This document shows, piece after piece, positions 7,963 through 14,653 of a stretch of DNA of 19,912 nucleotides. Every line of letters begins with the position of its first letter. The stretch's first letter is position 1. The notes below the pieces were generated by a model. That model searched no databases, was not told the DNA's origin, and saw nothing but the letters and a program-made list of their open reading frames with translations. The position numbers were made by a program, and so were the translations under genes. Source of the stretch: an uncultured Anaerobutyricum sp. (GTDB lineage Bacteria; Bacillota; Clostridia; Lachnospirales; Lachnospiraceae); the NCBI GenBank assembly GCA_934317185.1, contig CAKREJ010000019.1, positions 1 through 19,912 of the forward strand, written 5' to 3'.

Positions 7963-8490
7963 ATGGAAAAGATATTGATTGTAGTAGATATGCAAAAAGA
8001 TTTTGTGGATGGTTCTCTTGGGACTGCCGAAGCACAGGATATTGTTTCATCCGTTAAAAATGAGATAGAGAGTTTTGAAGGGGAGATAATCTTTACAAAG
8101 GATACACATGGGGAGGATTATCTAAGTACACAGGAAGGGCGAAATCTTCCGGTAGTTCATTGTGTCAGAGGAACATCAGGACATGAAATTATAGAGGAGC
8201 TTCAGCCCTATGTTAAAAAAGCGTTAGCTATATTTGAAAAAGAAACATTCGGTTCTCGAAAGTTAGCAAGCTTTTTAAAAGAGCTTCATAAAGAAAAAGG
8301 AATAGAGTCTATAGAGCTGATAGGTTTATGTACAGACATCTGTGTGGTTTCAAATGCATTACTCATAAAGGCATTCCTTCCGGAAGTACCGATATGTGTA
8401 GCTGCTGATTGTTGTGCCGGAGTTACACCGGAAAAACATAAAAGTGCATTGGAAACAATGAAATCTTGTCAAATAGAAATAAAAGACTGA
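7963..8490 (+). CDS. Nicotinamidase/isochorismatase-family cysteine hydrolase
   Basis: This 175-residue protein shows the Asp-Lys-Cys triad of the isochorismatase-like hydrolases: Asp9 in VVDMQKDF, Lys93 in FEKETFGS, Cys127 in GLCTDICVVSNA. Asp47 and His49 (KDTHGEDY) and His66 (PVVHCVRGTSG) match the metal site of nicotinamidases, so PncA-like conversion of nicotinamide to nicotinate is the best guess. I do not give the symbol, since relatives with other amide substrates look similar. The ATG at 7963 is preferred: the G-rich run at 7950-7954 is a fair ribosome site 8 nt upstream, whereas the ATG at 7948 has none. It is probably co-transcribed with exoA and ends before a strong hairpin. Confidence 0.82.
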   Translation: MEKILIVVDMQKDFVDGSLGTAEAQDIVSSVKNEIESFEGEIIFTKDTHGEDYLSTQEGRNLPVVHCVRGTSGHEIIEELQPYVKKALAIFEKETFGSRKLASFLKELHKEKGIESIELIGLCTDICVVSNALLIKAFLPEVPICVAADCCAGVTPEKHKSALETMKSCQIEIKD

Positions 8491-8514
8491 TTTGGAGAAA
8501 GTTAAAACACACTG

Positions 8515-8596
8515 AAATTAAAAAAGCAAAGAAAATTCTACAGTATAAGGTCATAAGATACAATACTTGTAAGAATTTTCTTTGCTTTTTTAATTT
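8515..8596. terminator. Bidirectional terminator-like hairpin with a 25-bp perfect stem
   Basis: Arms 8515-8539 and 8572-8596 are perfectly complementary over 25 bp, around a 32-nt loop. The outer stem ends are A-rich then T-rich, so U-tracts arise on both strands. It lies between the convergent cysteine hydrolase and murG genes and should end both transcripts. The stem is much longer than a normal intrinsic terminator. Confidence 0.75.
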
Positions 8597-8686
8597 TCAC
8601 AATCTCTTTACAATCTCATAGTAATAGCAGATATTTTTAATGAATGTCACCGAACCGTTCTTTCTATTATATATAATCAGCTATAA

Positions 8687-9754
8687 TCAGTCTTTTGAAT
8701 ACTTTGTGATTAAATCCATTATAATTGGAATAGAACGATTTAACTTACTTTCTTTTAAGGTTTGGATGTACTCCTCACGTTCATCGTAAACATACTGTAC
8801 AGCTTTTAATAAGGTATTACTTGTCAGTTCTTCTTCCTGAAGTACATAACTGTATCCGGATTTCTCAAAGGAAGCAGCATTCAGAAGCTGATCTCCACGA
8901 CTTTGGGAAGCTGGAAGCGGAATCAGGATGTTAGGTTTCTTGAGTGCAAGAAGTTCGCATATGGCGTTGGCTCCGGCTCTTGAGATGATTAAGTCTGTTG
9001 CTGCAAATAAATGGGTTAATTCCTTTTTTGCATATTCAAACTGTTTGTAGCCCTTTGTATTTTCCAGAGATGAATCATAATGACCACGTCCGCATAAATG
9101 GATAATCTGGAACTGTTTTAACAGCTCCTCTAAATTCTCACGGATAGAATTGTTGATTGCAACGGCACCAAGACTTCCACCCATTACGAGAAGAACAGGT
9201 TTAGAGTCATCGAATCCACAGATCTTAAGACCTTCTTCTTTATTACCGGAAAATAGTTCCTGGCGAATTGGTGAACCAGTTAAAACTGCCTTGTTTTCCG
9301 GAAGATGTTTTAGCGTTTCCGGGAAGTTGCAACATACTTTTGTTGCGGCTGGAATACAGATTTTATTAGCAAGGCCTGGTGTCAGATCAGATTCATGAAT
9401 AATAACAGGTACGTGTCGTCTCTTTGCAGCGAGAACAACAGGTACTGAAACAAAACCACCCTTAGAGAAAACAATGTCCGGTTTTAATTTGCGAATGATA
9501 TGAGAAGCTTCCATATAACCCTTCATAACCTTAAATGGATCAGAAAAATTCTTAGGGTCAAAGTAGCGACGAAGCTTGCCGGAGGAGATTCCGTGATAAG
9601 GAATACCCATTTCTTCGATTAATTTTTTCTCGATACCGTTATAAGAACCAATATATTGGATATCATATCCGGCTTTTTTTAAGCTTGGAACCAGTGCCAT
9701 ATTTGGCGTAACATGACCGGCTGTTCCACCACCGGTTAAAACGATTCGTTTCAT
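8687..9754 (-). CDS. murG: UDP-GlcNAc:lipid I N-acetylglucosaminyltransferase
   Basis: MurG converts lipid I to lipid II on the inner face of the membrane, the last cytoplasmic step of peptidoglycan precursor synthesis. The 355-residue protein has the N-terminal [10 protein letters not shown] loop (residues 8-17, His14), [21 protein letters not shown], the second-domain VMGGSLGA, and the donor-binding block [25 protein letters not shown], here in its usual order. Length is normal. The ATG at 9754 is preceded by AGGAGGG. It is not inside a division/cell-wall gene cluster here; its only close neighbour is the upstream TSCPD gene on the same strand, 73 nt away. A second murG could exist elsewhere, which would make this a paralogue. 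Confidence 0.94.
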   Translation of the reverse strand: MKRIVLTGGGTAGHVTPNMALVPSLKKAGYDIQYIGSYNGIEKKLIEEMGIPYHGISSGKLRRYFDPKNFSDPFKVMKGYMEASHIIRKLKPDIVFSKGGFVSVPVVLAAKRRHVPVIIHESDLTPGLANKICIPAATKVCCNFPETLKHLPENKAVLTGSPIRQELFSGNKEEGLKICGFDDSKPVLLVMGGSLGAVAINNSIRENLEELLKQFQIIHLCGRGHYDSSLENTKGYKQFEYAKKELTHLFAATDLIISRAGANAICELLALKKPNILIPLPASQSRGDQLLNAASFEKSGYSYVLQEEELTSNTLLKAVQYVYDEREEYIQTLKESKLNRSIPIIMDLITKYSKD

Positions 9755-9827
9755 ACTTCAAAACCCTCCTGAGGTAAGTGTATAAGGTAAATATAAAAAG
9801 TTAATATAGATAAATTCTTAGGTGCGA

Positions 9828-10079
9828 TTATGCCTGCTGCTGTTTGTATGCAAGAAGAGCAAGAGCAAGCTGGTCAGGGCAGGATGTACCTCTTCCACCG
9901 CAGTCAATTCCCTTTAATGTGCTGATGATCTCATCAATATTACGTCCTTTACAAAGTGCAGCAACCCCCTGTGTATTTCCCATGCAGCCGCCGATAAAAC
10001 GAATTTCTTTAACGATATTGTTCTCTACGTCAAACTGGATTTCACGGGAGCAAGTTCCTTTTGTTTTGTAACTATACAT
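9828..10079 (-). CDS. Small TSCPD-domain protein (TIGR03905 type)
   Basis: This 83-residue protein carries the TSCPD signature CGGRGTSCPDQL near its C-terminus and five cysteines (10, 32, 43, 60, 67). The pattern FxGGCxGNxxGVxxLxxG before it is typical of the stand-alone TSCPD family found in Clostridia. The same domain occurs at the end of some ribonucleotide reductases, where it may bind metal; the function of the small protein is not established. The ATG at 10079 has GGAGG 7 nt upstream. It precedes murG on the same strand and may be co-transcribed with it, with no evident functional link. Confidence 0.85.
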   Translation of the reverse strand: MYSYKTKGTCSREIQFDVENNIVKEIRFIGGCMGNTQGVAALCKGRNIDEIISTLKGIDCGGRGTSCPDQLALALLAYKQQQA

Positions 10080-10126
10080 TGTATTTCCTCCATATGTAAA
10101 AAATATTTTTCAAAAATCGTAATGAC

Positions 10127-10135
10127 AGTATATCA
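10127..10135 (-). promoter_or_regulatory. Candidate extended -10 promoter of the TSCPD gene
   Basis: The minus strand reads TGATATACT, an extended -10 with a 5/6 hexamer. The region upstream of it is T/A-rich without a convincing -35. Confidence 0.4.
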
Positions 10136-10235
10136 TCTTTTTATTTAAAAAAATAGAGAAAAAATGCCTAATTTAGTGTGCTGTGGGTGCCGAAATCTGA
10201 AAAATCGTATAATAGCAGTTTTCTTATTGCGTCTC

Positions 10236-10265
10236 TTGAACTGAATTAGTAAGTTGTGTTATAAT
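10236..10265 (+). promoter_or_regulatory. Sigma-A promoter of the MTA/SAH nucleosidase gene
   Basis: TTGAAC (10236-10241) and TATAAT (10260-10265) are 18 nt apart, with the TGn extension before the -10. The leader to the ATG at 10346 is about 75 nt. A second TATAAT at 10208-10213 has no -35. Confidence 0.65.
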
Positions 10266-10345
10266 TAAACTGTTTGTTTGACGATGGTTAAAGATAGAAT
10301 ATTAAGCATTGGAATAGTATTTTTTATTATATGGAGGAAGAAGAT

Positions 10346-11050
10346 ATGGTTTGTATTGGTGTAATTGGAGCGATGGAAGAAGAAGTTTCTTCCCTGATCA
10401 ATCAGATGGAAGATGCGGAATCCATGACTATGGCCGGCATGACTTTTTATAAGGGAACACTCTGGAATCAGGATGCAGTTGTTGTTCAGAGTGGAATCGG
10501 TAAGGTTAACATGGCAATCTGTACGCAGATTCTTGTGAATGTTTATAATGTGGATATGCTTATCAATACAGGTGTGGCCGGAGGTCTTTATAAAGACATT
10601 AATGTTGGTGATATTGTTATTTCCAGTGATGCACTTCAGCATGATTTTGATGTGACAGGACTTGGATACAAGAAGAGTGTTATTCCGGGAATGGAGACAT
10701 CCGTATTTACAGCAGATACAGAATTAGTAGAGATGGCAAAGGAAGCCTGTGAGATTGTGAATCCGGAGATTCAGTGCTTTGTTGGAAGAGTAGTGACAGG
10801 GGATCAGTTTATTTCAGATAATGCAACAAAGGCAGCCCTTGTAAAAGATTACGATGGATATTGTGCGGAGATGGAAGGTGCATCGATGGCACAGGTAGCA
10901 ACATTGAACAAGATTCCTTTTGTGATCATTCGTGCGATCTCAGATAAAGCAGATAACAGTGCACCGGTTGCATATGAAACTTTTGAAGAACAGGCAATCG
11001 TACATACCGTAAAGCTGTTGGCTGCGATGTTCCTTAAAATGTCCAAATAG
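10346..11050 (+). CDS. mtnN: 5'-methylthioadenosine/S-adenosylhomocysteine nucleosidase
   Basis: This enzyme removes adenine from methylthioadenosine and S-adenosylhomocysteine, feeding methionine salvage and the activated methyl cycle. The 234-residue protein has the family N-terminus IGVIGAMEEEV (catalytic Glu13), SGIGKVNMA, NTGVAGG, GDQFIS, the purine/ribose-binding AEMEGAS (Glu177) and RAISDKAD (catalytic Asp200). All key residues are present. An ATG 15 nt upstream (10331) is in frame, but the GGAGG at 10333-10337 lies inside that extension and is 8 nt before the ATG at 10346, so the later start is clearly the real one. It is monocistronic, with its own promoter and terminator. Confidence 0.96.
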   Translation: MVCIGVIGAMEEEVSSLINQMEDAESMTMAGMTFYKGTLWNQDAVVVQSGIGKVNMAICTQILVNVYNVDMLINTGVAGGLYKDINVGDIVISSDALQHDFDVTGLGYKKSVIPGMETSVFTADTELVEMAKEACEIVNPEIQCFVGRVVTGDQFISDNATKAALVKDYDGYCAEMEGASMAQVATLNKIPFVIIRAISDKADNSAPVAYETFEEQAIVHTVKLLAAMFLKMSK

Positions 11051-11074
11051 ATCAATTTTATAAAGAATGTTTAG

Positions 11075-11111
11075 AATCCCTTCTCTTTTTGCCGGAGAAG
11101 GGATTTTTTTT
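11075..11111 (+). terminator. Intrinsic terminator of the nucleosidase gene
   Basis: An 11-bp perfect stem (11075-11085 with 11095-11105) around a 9-nt loop is followed by eight T residues, 25 nt after the stop codon. Confidence 0.92.
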
Positions 11112-11149
11112 ACGAACGAATCCCCCTTTTCAAACGGATTTTCATTTTG

Positions 11150-11155
11150 TATAAT
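11150..11155 (+). promoter_or_regulatory. Candidate -10 for the small ORF / membrane protein gene
   Basis: TATAAT stands after an AT-rich stretch; the best -35 is a weak TTCAAA near 11129. If used, the transcript would carry a ~200-nt leader before the gene at 11371. Confidence 0.35.
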
Positions 11156-11203
11156 TGGGGCACAATCCAGACAGAGTAAAATAATTTTACAAGGCAGAAC
11201 AGA

Positions 11204-11335
11204 ATGCGAGAGAGTCATGGCAGACGGTATCCCGATTCACAGATGATTCCGGCCGGGGCCCCGGTTGAGAAAAATCCGTACATAAAGCTGACCGGAAAAG
11301 GAGTCTGTACTGGACTGTATTACCTGATAATTTAA
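11204..11335 (+). CDS. Possible small protein or leader ORF, 43 residues
   Basis: An open frame begins with ATG at 11204 and ends with TAA at 11333-11335, 35 nt before the membrane protein gene. It reads MRESHGRRYPDSQM, then IPAGAPVEKNPY, then a Gly/Tyr-rich end LTGKGVCTGLYYLII. The codons are plausible and clearly more GC-rich than neighbouring genes (including a 12-bp palindrome CCGGGGCCCCGG at 11253-11264). The ribosome site is weak (AAGG 9 nt upstream). I recognise no family. It may be a true small protein, a regulatory leader peptide, the relic of a gene, or chance. Confidence 0.3.
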   Translation: MRESHGRRYPDSQMIPAGAPVEKNPYIKLTGKGVCTGLYYLII

Positions 11336-11370
11336 AAAGATCATAGAAATCCTTGACAGGAGGGAAGAAA

Positions 11371-12042
11371 ATGTTTGATTTTATACTTGGTAATACTGTT
11401 TTTGCAAAAGCGATTATTGTGTATTGTTTTGTAGGCATTTTAAGTTGGTCGGTGCTGATGATATCGTATAGAAGTATGATACGTGCAACTTCAAAAATAG
11501 GGCAGACAAAGAAAAAGTGGCTTGTTTCTCTGAAAAAGAAGTATGAAGATTATCATGAAATGAATATTAAAGTGAATAATGTGGAGACTTTTGTGGATAA
11601 ATATTTTCGCAGAAAAAGAGTTTGTGGATTACCGTGTGCATTTTGGAAAACACTATATCGCCTGATGATAGCGGCATGTGCGATAACGGGAGCGGCAGGA
11701 GCGTTGGCTGTCTCACAGAGAGGAGGTGAGCTTACCAACGTAATTATGACATACCTTATCGGTGTGATAGCTGCTTTTGGTCTGATATTCTTAGATATTT
11801 TGCTTCGTGCAGATGCGAAGGAACATCGTATTATTATGAATATGAATGATTACCTGCAAAATGTATTAGAAAATAGTATTGCAGGCAGAGAGGTTGATCT
11901 GGAAGATGGAACTACGAGGGAGCAGCGCCGCCGTCTTCTCCGGTATGCCAGAGAAAATACAAAGAAGAAGATGCAGGATGAACCGGTATCTCTGGAGGAA
12001 AAGAAAGTTCTGGAAGATGTTTTGCAGGAATTCTTCGCTTAA
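11371..12042 (+). CDS. Uncharacterised membrane protein with three predicted TM segments
   Basis: This 223-residue protein has hydrophobic segments at about residues 11-33, 97-116 and 125-146. A Lys/Arg-rich cytoplasmic-looking loop (about 34-95) and a long charged C-terminal tail (about 147-223, with ARENTKKKM and LEEKKVLEDV) flank them. I do not recognise a family; the arrangement resembles conserved hypothetical proteins of Lachnospiraceae that have a helical cytosolic tail. The ATG at 11371 has AGGAGGG at 11358-11364, 6 nt upstream, whereas the in-frame TTG at 11353 would place that site inside the gene. It converges with the pdaA-like gene, only 23 nt between stops. Confidence 0.7.
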   Translation: MFDFILGNTVFAKAIIVYCFVGILSWSVLMISYRSMIRATSKIGQTKKKWLVSLKKKYEDYHEMNIKVNNVETFVDKYFRRKRVCGLPCAFWKTLYRLMIAACAITGAAGALAVSQRGGELTNVIMTYLIGVIAAFGLIFLDILLRADAKEHRIIMNMNDYLQNVLENSIAGREVDLEDGTTREQRRRLLRYARENTKKKMQDEPVSLEEKKVLEDVLQEFFA

Positions 12043-12065
12043 AAGATTCTTGGATACCTGTAGTT

Positions 12066-13004
12066 TTACCCTTTTTTTAGATCAGTTAGAGAACGGAAGG
12101 TGTATCCCTCTTTTTCCAGATTGGTAAGAACCGTATCTAAAGCTTCAGCGTTTGATTTTGATATATTATGAATTAATGGAATGGCACCGGGGTGAATATA
12201 TTTTTCGAAGTGCTGGATGACATAATCACTGCCGGGCTGATTATCTACATCATAATCAAGATATGCCATACTCCAGAAAACAGTGGTATAACCGACATCC
12301 TTTGTAATCTGAAGGGTACGTTCGCTATATTCTCCTTTTGGCGGCCGGAAGAAATGATCCATTTCATATCCGGTCGCTTCTTTCATATAAGCTGCATTAT
12401 CCGTAATTTCTTCACGGACTTTTCTGGAATCTGCTTCGGGCATACAAATGTGATGGGAAGTATGATTTCCGACAATATGTCCTTCTTTTTTCATTCTTTT
12501 AACCAGCTCCGGTTGATCTTCAATATAATGACGGCATAAAAAGAATGCCCCCGGTGCATGATGCTTTTTTAAAACATCAAGAATTGATGCGGTGTATCCA
12601 TTCTCATAACCGCAGTCAAAAGTAAGAAAGACAGGCTTTTCCTCATACTTTAGATTTGTTTTTATGTACCAGGCATCATAACGGGAAAGGTCGACTTCCT
12701 CCTGTGCCAAAGGGGGCATATGATTATCCTCACGTTTGATCCACCATGCCATTTTTTTATTTGAAAGGGTATCTGGATTAATAGAAGAAACCGATTTGTT
12801 TTCTGATGTGGAAGCTTCTGTAGACGATACGGTATTTGAATCTCGAGAGGAGGAAGTTGTGTCATCAGAAGCTTCTTTGGATAAAAATTTATTTTGGGAA
12901 GAGGATAAAGCAGTTGGCTTTTTATCGTGAAAAAAAGGTGAGTGACAGCCACAAATCAGAAAACATGAAATCATACAAAGAAAAATAAGCACATATTTTT
13001 TCAT
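12066..13004 (-). CDS. PdaA-like polysaccharide deacetylase lipoprotein
   Basis: This 312-residue protein has a lipoprotein signal peptide (hydrophobic residues 4-18, lipobox ICGC with Cys20), a Ser/Thr-rich linker (about 30-80) and a NodB deacetylase domain (about 120-310). Motifs are TFDCGYENGYT (catalytic Asp130), HTSHH (His181, His185), RPPKGEYS (Arg220) and a C-terminal LIHNIS (His279). The GYENGYT stretch is characteristic of PdaA, which deacetylates N-acetylmuramic acid so that muramic delta-lactam forms in spore cortex; the window also has a spore protease gene. Position 131, normally a metal-binding Asp in NodB enzymes and Asn in B. subtilis PdaA, is Cys here. The start at 13004 has GGGAG 6 nt upstream. 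Confidence 0.87.
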   Translation of the reverse strand: MKKYVLIFLCMISCFLICGCHSPFFHDKKPTALSSSQNKFLSKEASDDTTSSSRDSNTVSSTEASTSENKSVSSINPDTLSNKKMAWWIKREDNHMPPLAQEEVDLSRYDAWYIKTNLKYEEKPVFLTFDCGYENGYTASILDVLKKHHAPGAFFLCRHYIEDQPELVKRMKKEGHIVGNHTSHHICMPEADSRKVREEITDNAAYMKEATGYEMDHFFRPPKGEYSERTLQITKDVGYTTVFWSMAYLDYDVDNQPGSDYVIQHFEKYIHPGAIPLIHNISKSNAEALDTVLTNLEKEGYTFRSLTDLKKG

Positions 13005-13080
13005 GTAAAGCTCCCGGATAAAATCTTTTTATAATATATATACATATAAGAAGAAATATGAATGGTAATTGATAAAAAGT

Positions 13081-13662
13081 TTAAAATACACCCTTGATGA
13101 AAATTTCAATGCCAATAGCGATCAAAATTATGCCGCCAAGCAGTTGTGCTTTGTTAGATAATTTCGTTCCGAACTTTTTCCCGATAATCAATCCGCCAAC
13201 ACAGATAAAAAAGGTAACTATGGCAATGATCAGGGAAGCGGCAAGAGCCATGATCCAGTTATATTTAGCGATGGTAAAACCGACAGATAACGCATCAATA
13301 GAAGTGGCAATACCCTGAACAAATAATGCCCACGGACTTACAGCGGATACCTCTTCTTCGCAGTCATTTTTGATACCTTCAATTAACATTTTTCCGCCAA
13401 TAAAAAGAAGTAGGATTAAAGCAATCCAGGGAATGAATTTTTCAAACACATGGAAATATTCTGCGATTGTATGTACGCAGAACCAGCCAATCATAGGCAT
13501 GAGTGCCTGAAAGGTGCCAAATACTCCGGCAATCGTGCAAATACGCCCTGTTTTCATGTGGGGTTCATTCAGTCCGTTTGCCATAGAGACAGAAAAAGCA
13601 TCCATCGCCAATCCGACACCTAAGAGAATGTTCGTAGTAAAAAACAGTAAATTCCAGTTCAT
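13081..13662 (-). CDS. mntP: Manganese efflux pump MntP
   Basis: MntP exports Mn2+ across the cytoplasmic membrane. The 193-residue protein has six hydrophobic segments in two homologous halves. The halves carry the paired motifs AMDAFSVSMANG (about residues 19-30) and SIDALSVGF (about 121-129), whose Asp residues are essential in the family. GGKMLIEG and the C-terminal LIAIGIEIFIKG also fit. Length is normal. The ATG at 13662 follows GGAGGT at 13671-13676 (minus strand). A yybP-ykoY Mn2+ riboswitch lies upstream on the same strand, which independently supports the call: export is switched on when cytosolic Mn2+ is high. Confidence 0.94.
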   Translation of the reverse strand: MNWNLLFFTTNILLGVGLAMDAFSVSMANGLNEPHMKTGRICTIAGVFGTFQALMPMIGWFCVHTIAEYFHVFEKFIPWIALILLLFIGGKMLIEGIKNDCEEEVSAVSPWALFVQGIATSIDALSVGFTIAKYNWIMALAASLIIAIVTFFICVGGLIIGKKFGTKLSNKAQLLGGIILIAIGIEIFIKGVF

Positions 13663-13688
13663 TTAGAAATACCTCCATAAAAAAATAA

Positions 13689-13730
13689 GCATAGCAATAA
13701 GCTATGCCAGAGCATATTCAAACATGCTCT
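13689..13730 (-). promoter_or_regulatory. Two extra hairpins between riboswitch and mntP ribosome site
   Basis: On the minus strand AGAGCAT...ATGCTCT (13709-13730, 8-nt loop) is followed by GCATAGC-TTATT-GCTATGC (13689-13707). The second is trailed by TTATTTTTTTAT and only 12 nt later by the GGAGGT of mntP. The second hairpin looks like another intrinsic terminator, or a structure that affects translation. Confidence 0.6.
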
Positions 13731-13749
13731 AAGGTAATTATCATAAAAT

Positions 13750-13793
13750 ATAAAAAGACCCCTGTATAGCTTATCACAGTTATACATGAGTCT
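13750..13793 (-). terminator. Riboswitch-controlled terminator of mntP
   Basis: On the minus strand the stem runs AGACUCAUGUAUA (13793-13781) against UAUACAGGGGUCU (13768-13756): 12 of 13 positions pair, one as U-G, with one A-G mismatch. It is followed by TTTTTA. Its 5' arm includes CTCATG (13785-13790), the 3' strand of riboswitch helix P1, so the aptamer and terminator are mutually exclusive. Confidence 0.85.
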
Positions 13794-13880
13794 CGCAATT
13801 TAAAACAAGCCAGGCAGATTAAGCCAGTATGTTGACTTGCTACGTTCGAACGTATAAAGAACGCTTGCTACTCCCTCATG
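13785..13880 (-). promoter_or_regulatory. yybP-ykoY manganese riboswitch aptamer
   Basis: On the minus strand P1 is CATGAG (13875-13880) pairing with CTCATG (13785-13790). Next to it is the conserved GGGAGTAGC. The other Mn2+-binding loop AACATACTGGC appears at about 13823-13835, and TGCGAGAC precedes the 3' strand of P1. These are hallmark segments of the yybP-ykoY class, which senses Mn2+. A variable helix contains the perfect palindrome TACGTTCGAACGTA (13841-13854). Mn2+ binding should stabilise P1, block the terminator and turn mntP on. Confidence 0.92.
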
Positions 13881-13898
13881 GAATAATATCTGGGTAGA

Positions 13899-13927
13899 AG
13901 TATAACATACAGGCAGGAAATTATCAA
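13899..13927 (-). promoter_or_regulatory. Promoter of the mntP riboswitch transcript
   Basis: On the minus strand TTGATA (13922-13927) and TATACT (13899-13904) are exactly 17 nt apart, with TGT extending the -10. Transcription would start near 13892, about 12 nt before riboswitch P1. Confidence 0.8.
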
Positions 13928-13962
13928 TAAAATCTTATCAATAACTATAGCATAACTATAGC
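13921..13962. repeat. Short direct repeats over and behind the mntP -35
   Basis: TTATCAATAA occurs at 13921-13930 and 13935-13944, the first copy containing the -35. ATAACTATAGC is tandemly duplicated at 13941-13951 and 13952-13962. The position suits operator sites for a regulator, but no known consensus is recognised. Confidence 0.6.
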
Positions 13963-14012
13963 ACAAGATTATCACGCATCCTTGCGGAGCGATTGTCACA
14001 GTCTGCGATTGG

Positions 14013-14034
14013 AATTCTAATATAATTCTAATAT
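14013..14034. repeat. 11-bp tandem duplication
   Basis: AATTCTAATAT is repeated twice without spacing, 30-50 nt past the stop of the 89-residue gene. Apart from this and the repeats at 13921-13962, the stretch 13963-14065 shows nothing recognisable; I see no clear terminator for the 89-residue gene. Confidence 0.6.
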
Positions 14035-14065
14035 ATAGAAGTCAGCATATTTTTGACTGTACCTG

Positions 14066-14335
14066 TTAATAATCTTCCTCGATAACCTGAAAATCAAGAT
14101 AATCAAAATCAATGTATTCAATAAAGTTATCCTGATAAAAACGGGTTCTTGCATGACTGATAAATTCTCGTTTGTTTTTATCGAGCCACATTGGTTTTTC
14201 AAGGTCAAACTCATAGCAGGCACGTTCTAAACAATCATATACTTTAGCTGTGCGGGACATAGACATATCATAGTTCTCCATAACCGTGTCTTTAAGCATA
14301 TGATTTTTTTTAAAAAGTTTACACCAGATTCGCAT
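14066..14335 (-). CDS. Conserved-looking small hypothetical protein, 89 residues
   Basis: The protein starts MRIWCKLFKKNHMLKDT and ends in a strongly acidic, aromatic tail (FIEYIDFDYLDF, then QVIEEDY). In between it is charged, with WLDKNKREF and HARTRF. It has no signal peptide or membrane segment. It resembles a small conserved hypothetical family I associate with Lachnospiraceae, of unknown role. The ATG at 14335 is preferred over an upstream in-frame start at 14449: AAAGGAG lies just upstream of it, a promoter (14397-14425) would fall inside the longer version, and the added part is a low-complexity hydrophobic stretch encoded by the leader. Confidence 0.72.
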   Translation of the reverse strand: MRIWCKLFKKNHMLKDTVMENYDMSMSRTAKVYDCLERACYEFDLEKPMWLDKNKREFISHARTRFYQDNFIEYIDFDYLDFQVIEEDY

Positions 14336-14396
14336 AAAAACTCCTTTCTGGATAATATAGCAGATAATATATATGATGAAAATCAGTATTTCTGCC

Positions 14397-14425
14397 AGTG
14401 TAACGAATTTAGAGAGAATTGTCAA
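14397..14425 (-). promoter_or_regulatory. Promoter of the 89-residue protein gene
   Basis: On the minus strand a consensus TTGACA (14420-14425) and TACACT (14397-14402, 4/6) are 17 nt apart. A second TTGACA (14444-14449) lies 24 nt upstream without its own -10. Confidence 0.6.
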
Positions 14426-14591
14426 TTTGGAACTATGGCAGATTGTCAAATTTTTAATAATTATAGTTCAAAAATATTTTTTATGAATGATATAACTGCA
14501 TTCTTAACAAAGACGGTAAATCAAGCTTACAGGGAAAAATAATAAAAAATTTTTGTAACACTTGTCAATTTTGAAGGCGTACAGAACGAGA

Positions 14592-14653
14592 ATTGCAAAA
14601 AAATGCTGATATTGCAAAAACACTGTTAACAATTCGTCAAAGTGTGTTATAAT
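14592..14653 (+). promoter_or_regulatory. serC promoter with upstream direct repeats
   Basis: TTAACA (14626-14631) and TATAAT (14648-14653) are 16 nt apart, with the TGT extension before the -10. Two copies of ATTGCAAAAA (14592-14601 and 14611-14620) stand just upstream of the -35 and could be activator or UP-like A-tract sites. The rest of the gap from 14426 to 14591 shows no gene. Confidence 0.65.

Noticed and set aside
10208..10213. Additional TATAAT as a second nucleosidase promoter
   Set aside because: There is no -35 or TGn extension; the TATAAT at 10260-10265 has both.
10331..10345. Upstream ATG as start of the MTA/SAH nucleosidase
   Set aside because: The ribosome binding site lies inside this extension, and the family N-terminus begins at the ATG at 10346.
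11217..11246. Nine-codon ORF reading MADGIPIHR
   Set aside because: It has no ribosome site and overlaps the longer, more protein-like frame at 11204-11335.
13841..13854. Perfect palindrome TACGTTCGAACGTA as a protein operator
   Set aside because: It lies within the riboswitch and is most simply a variable hairpin of the aptamer.
14336..14449. N-terminal extension of the 89-residue protein, with an apparent membrane segment
   Set aside because: It includes a good promoter and the ribosome site of the shorter frame, so the hydrophobic stretch is leader DNA read in frame.
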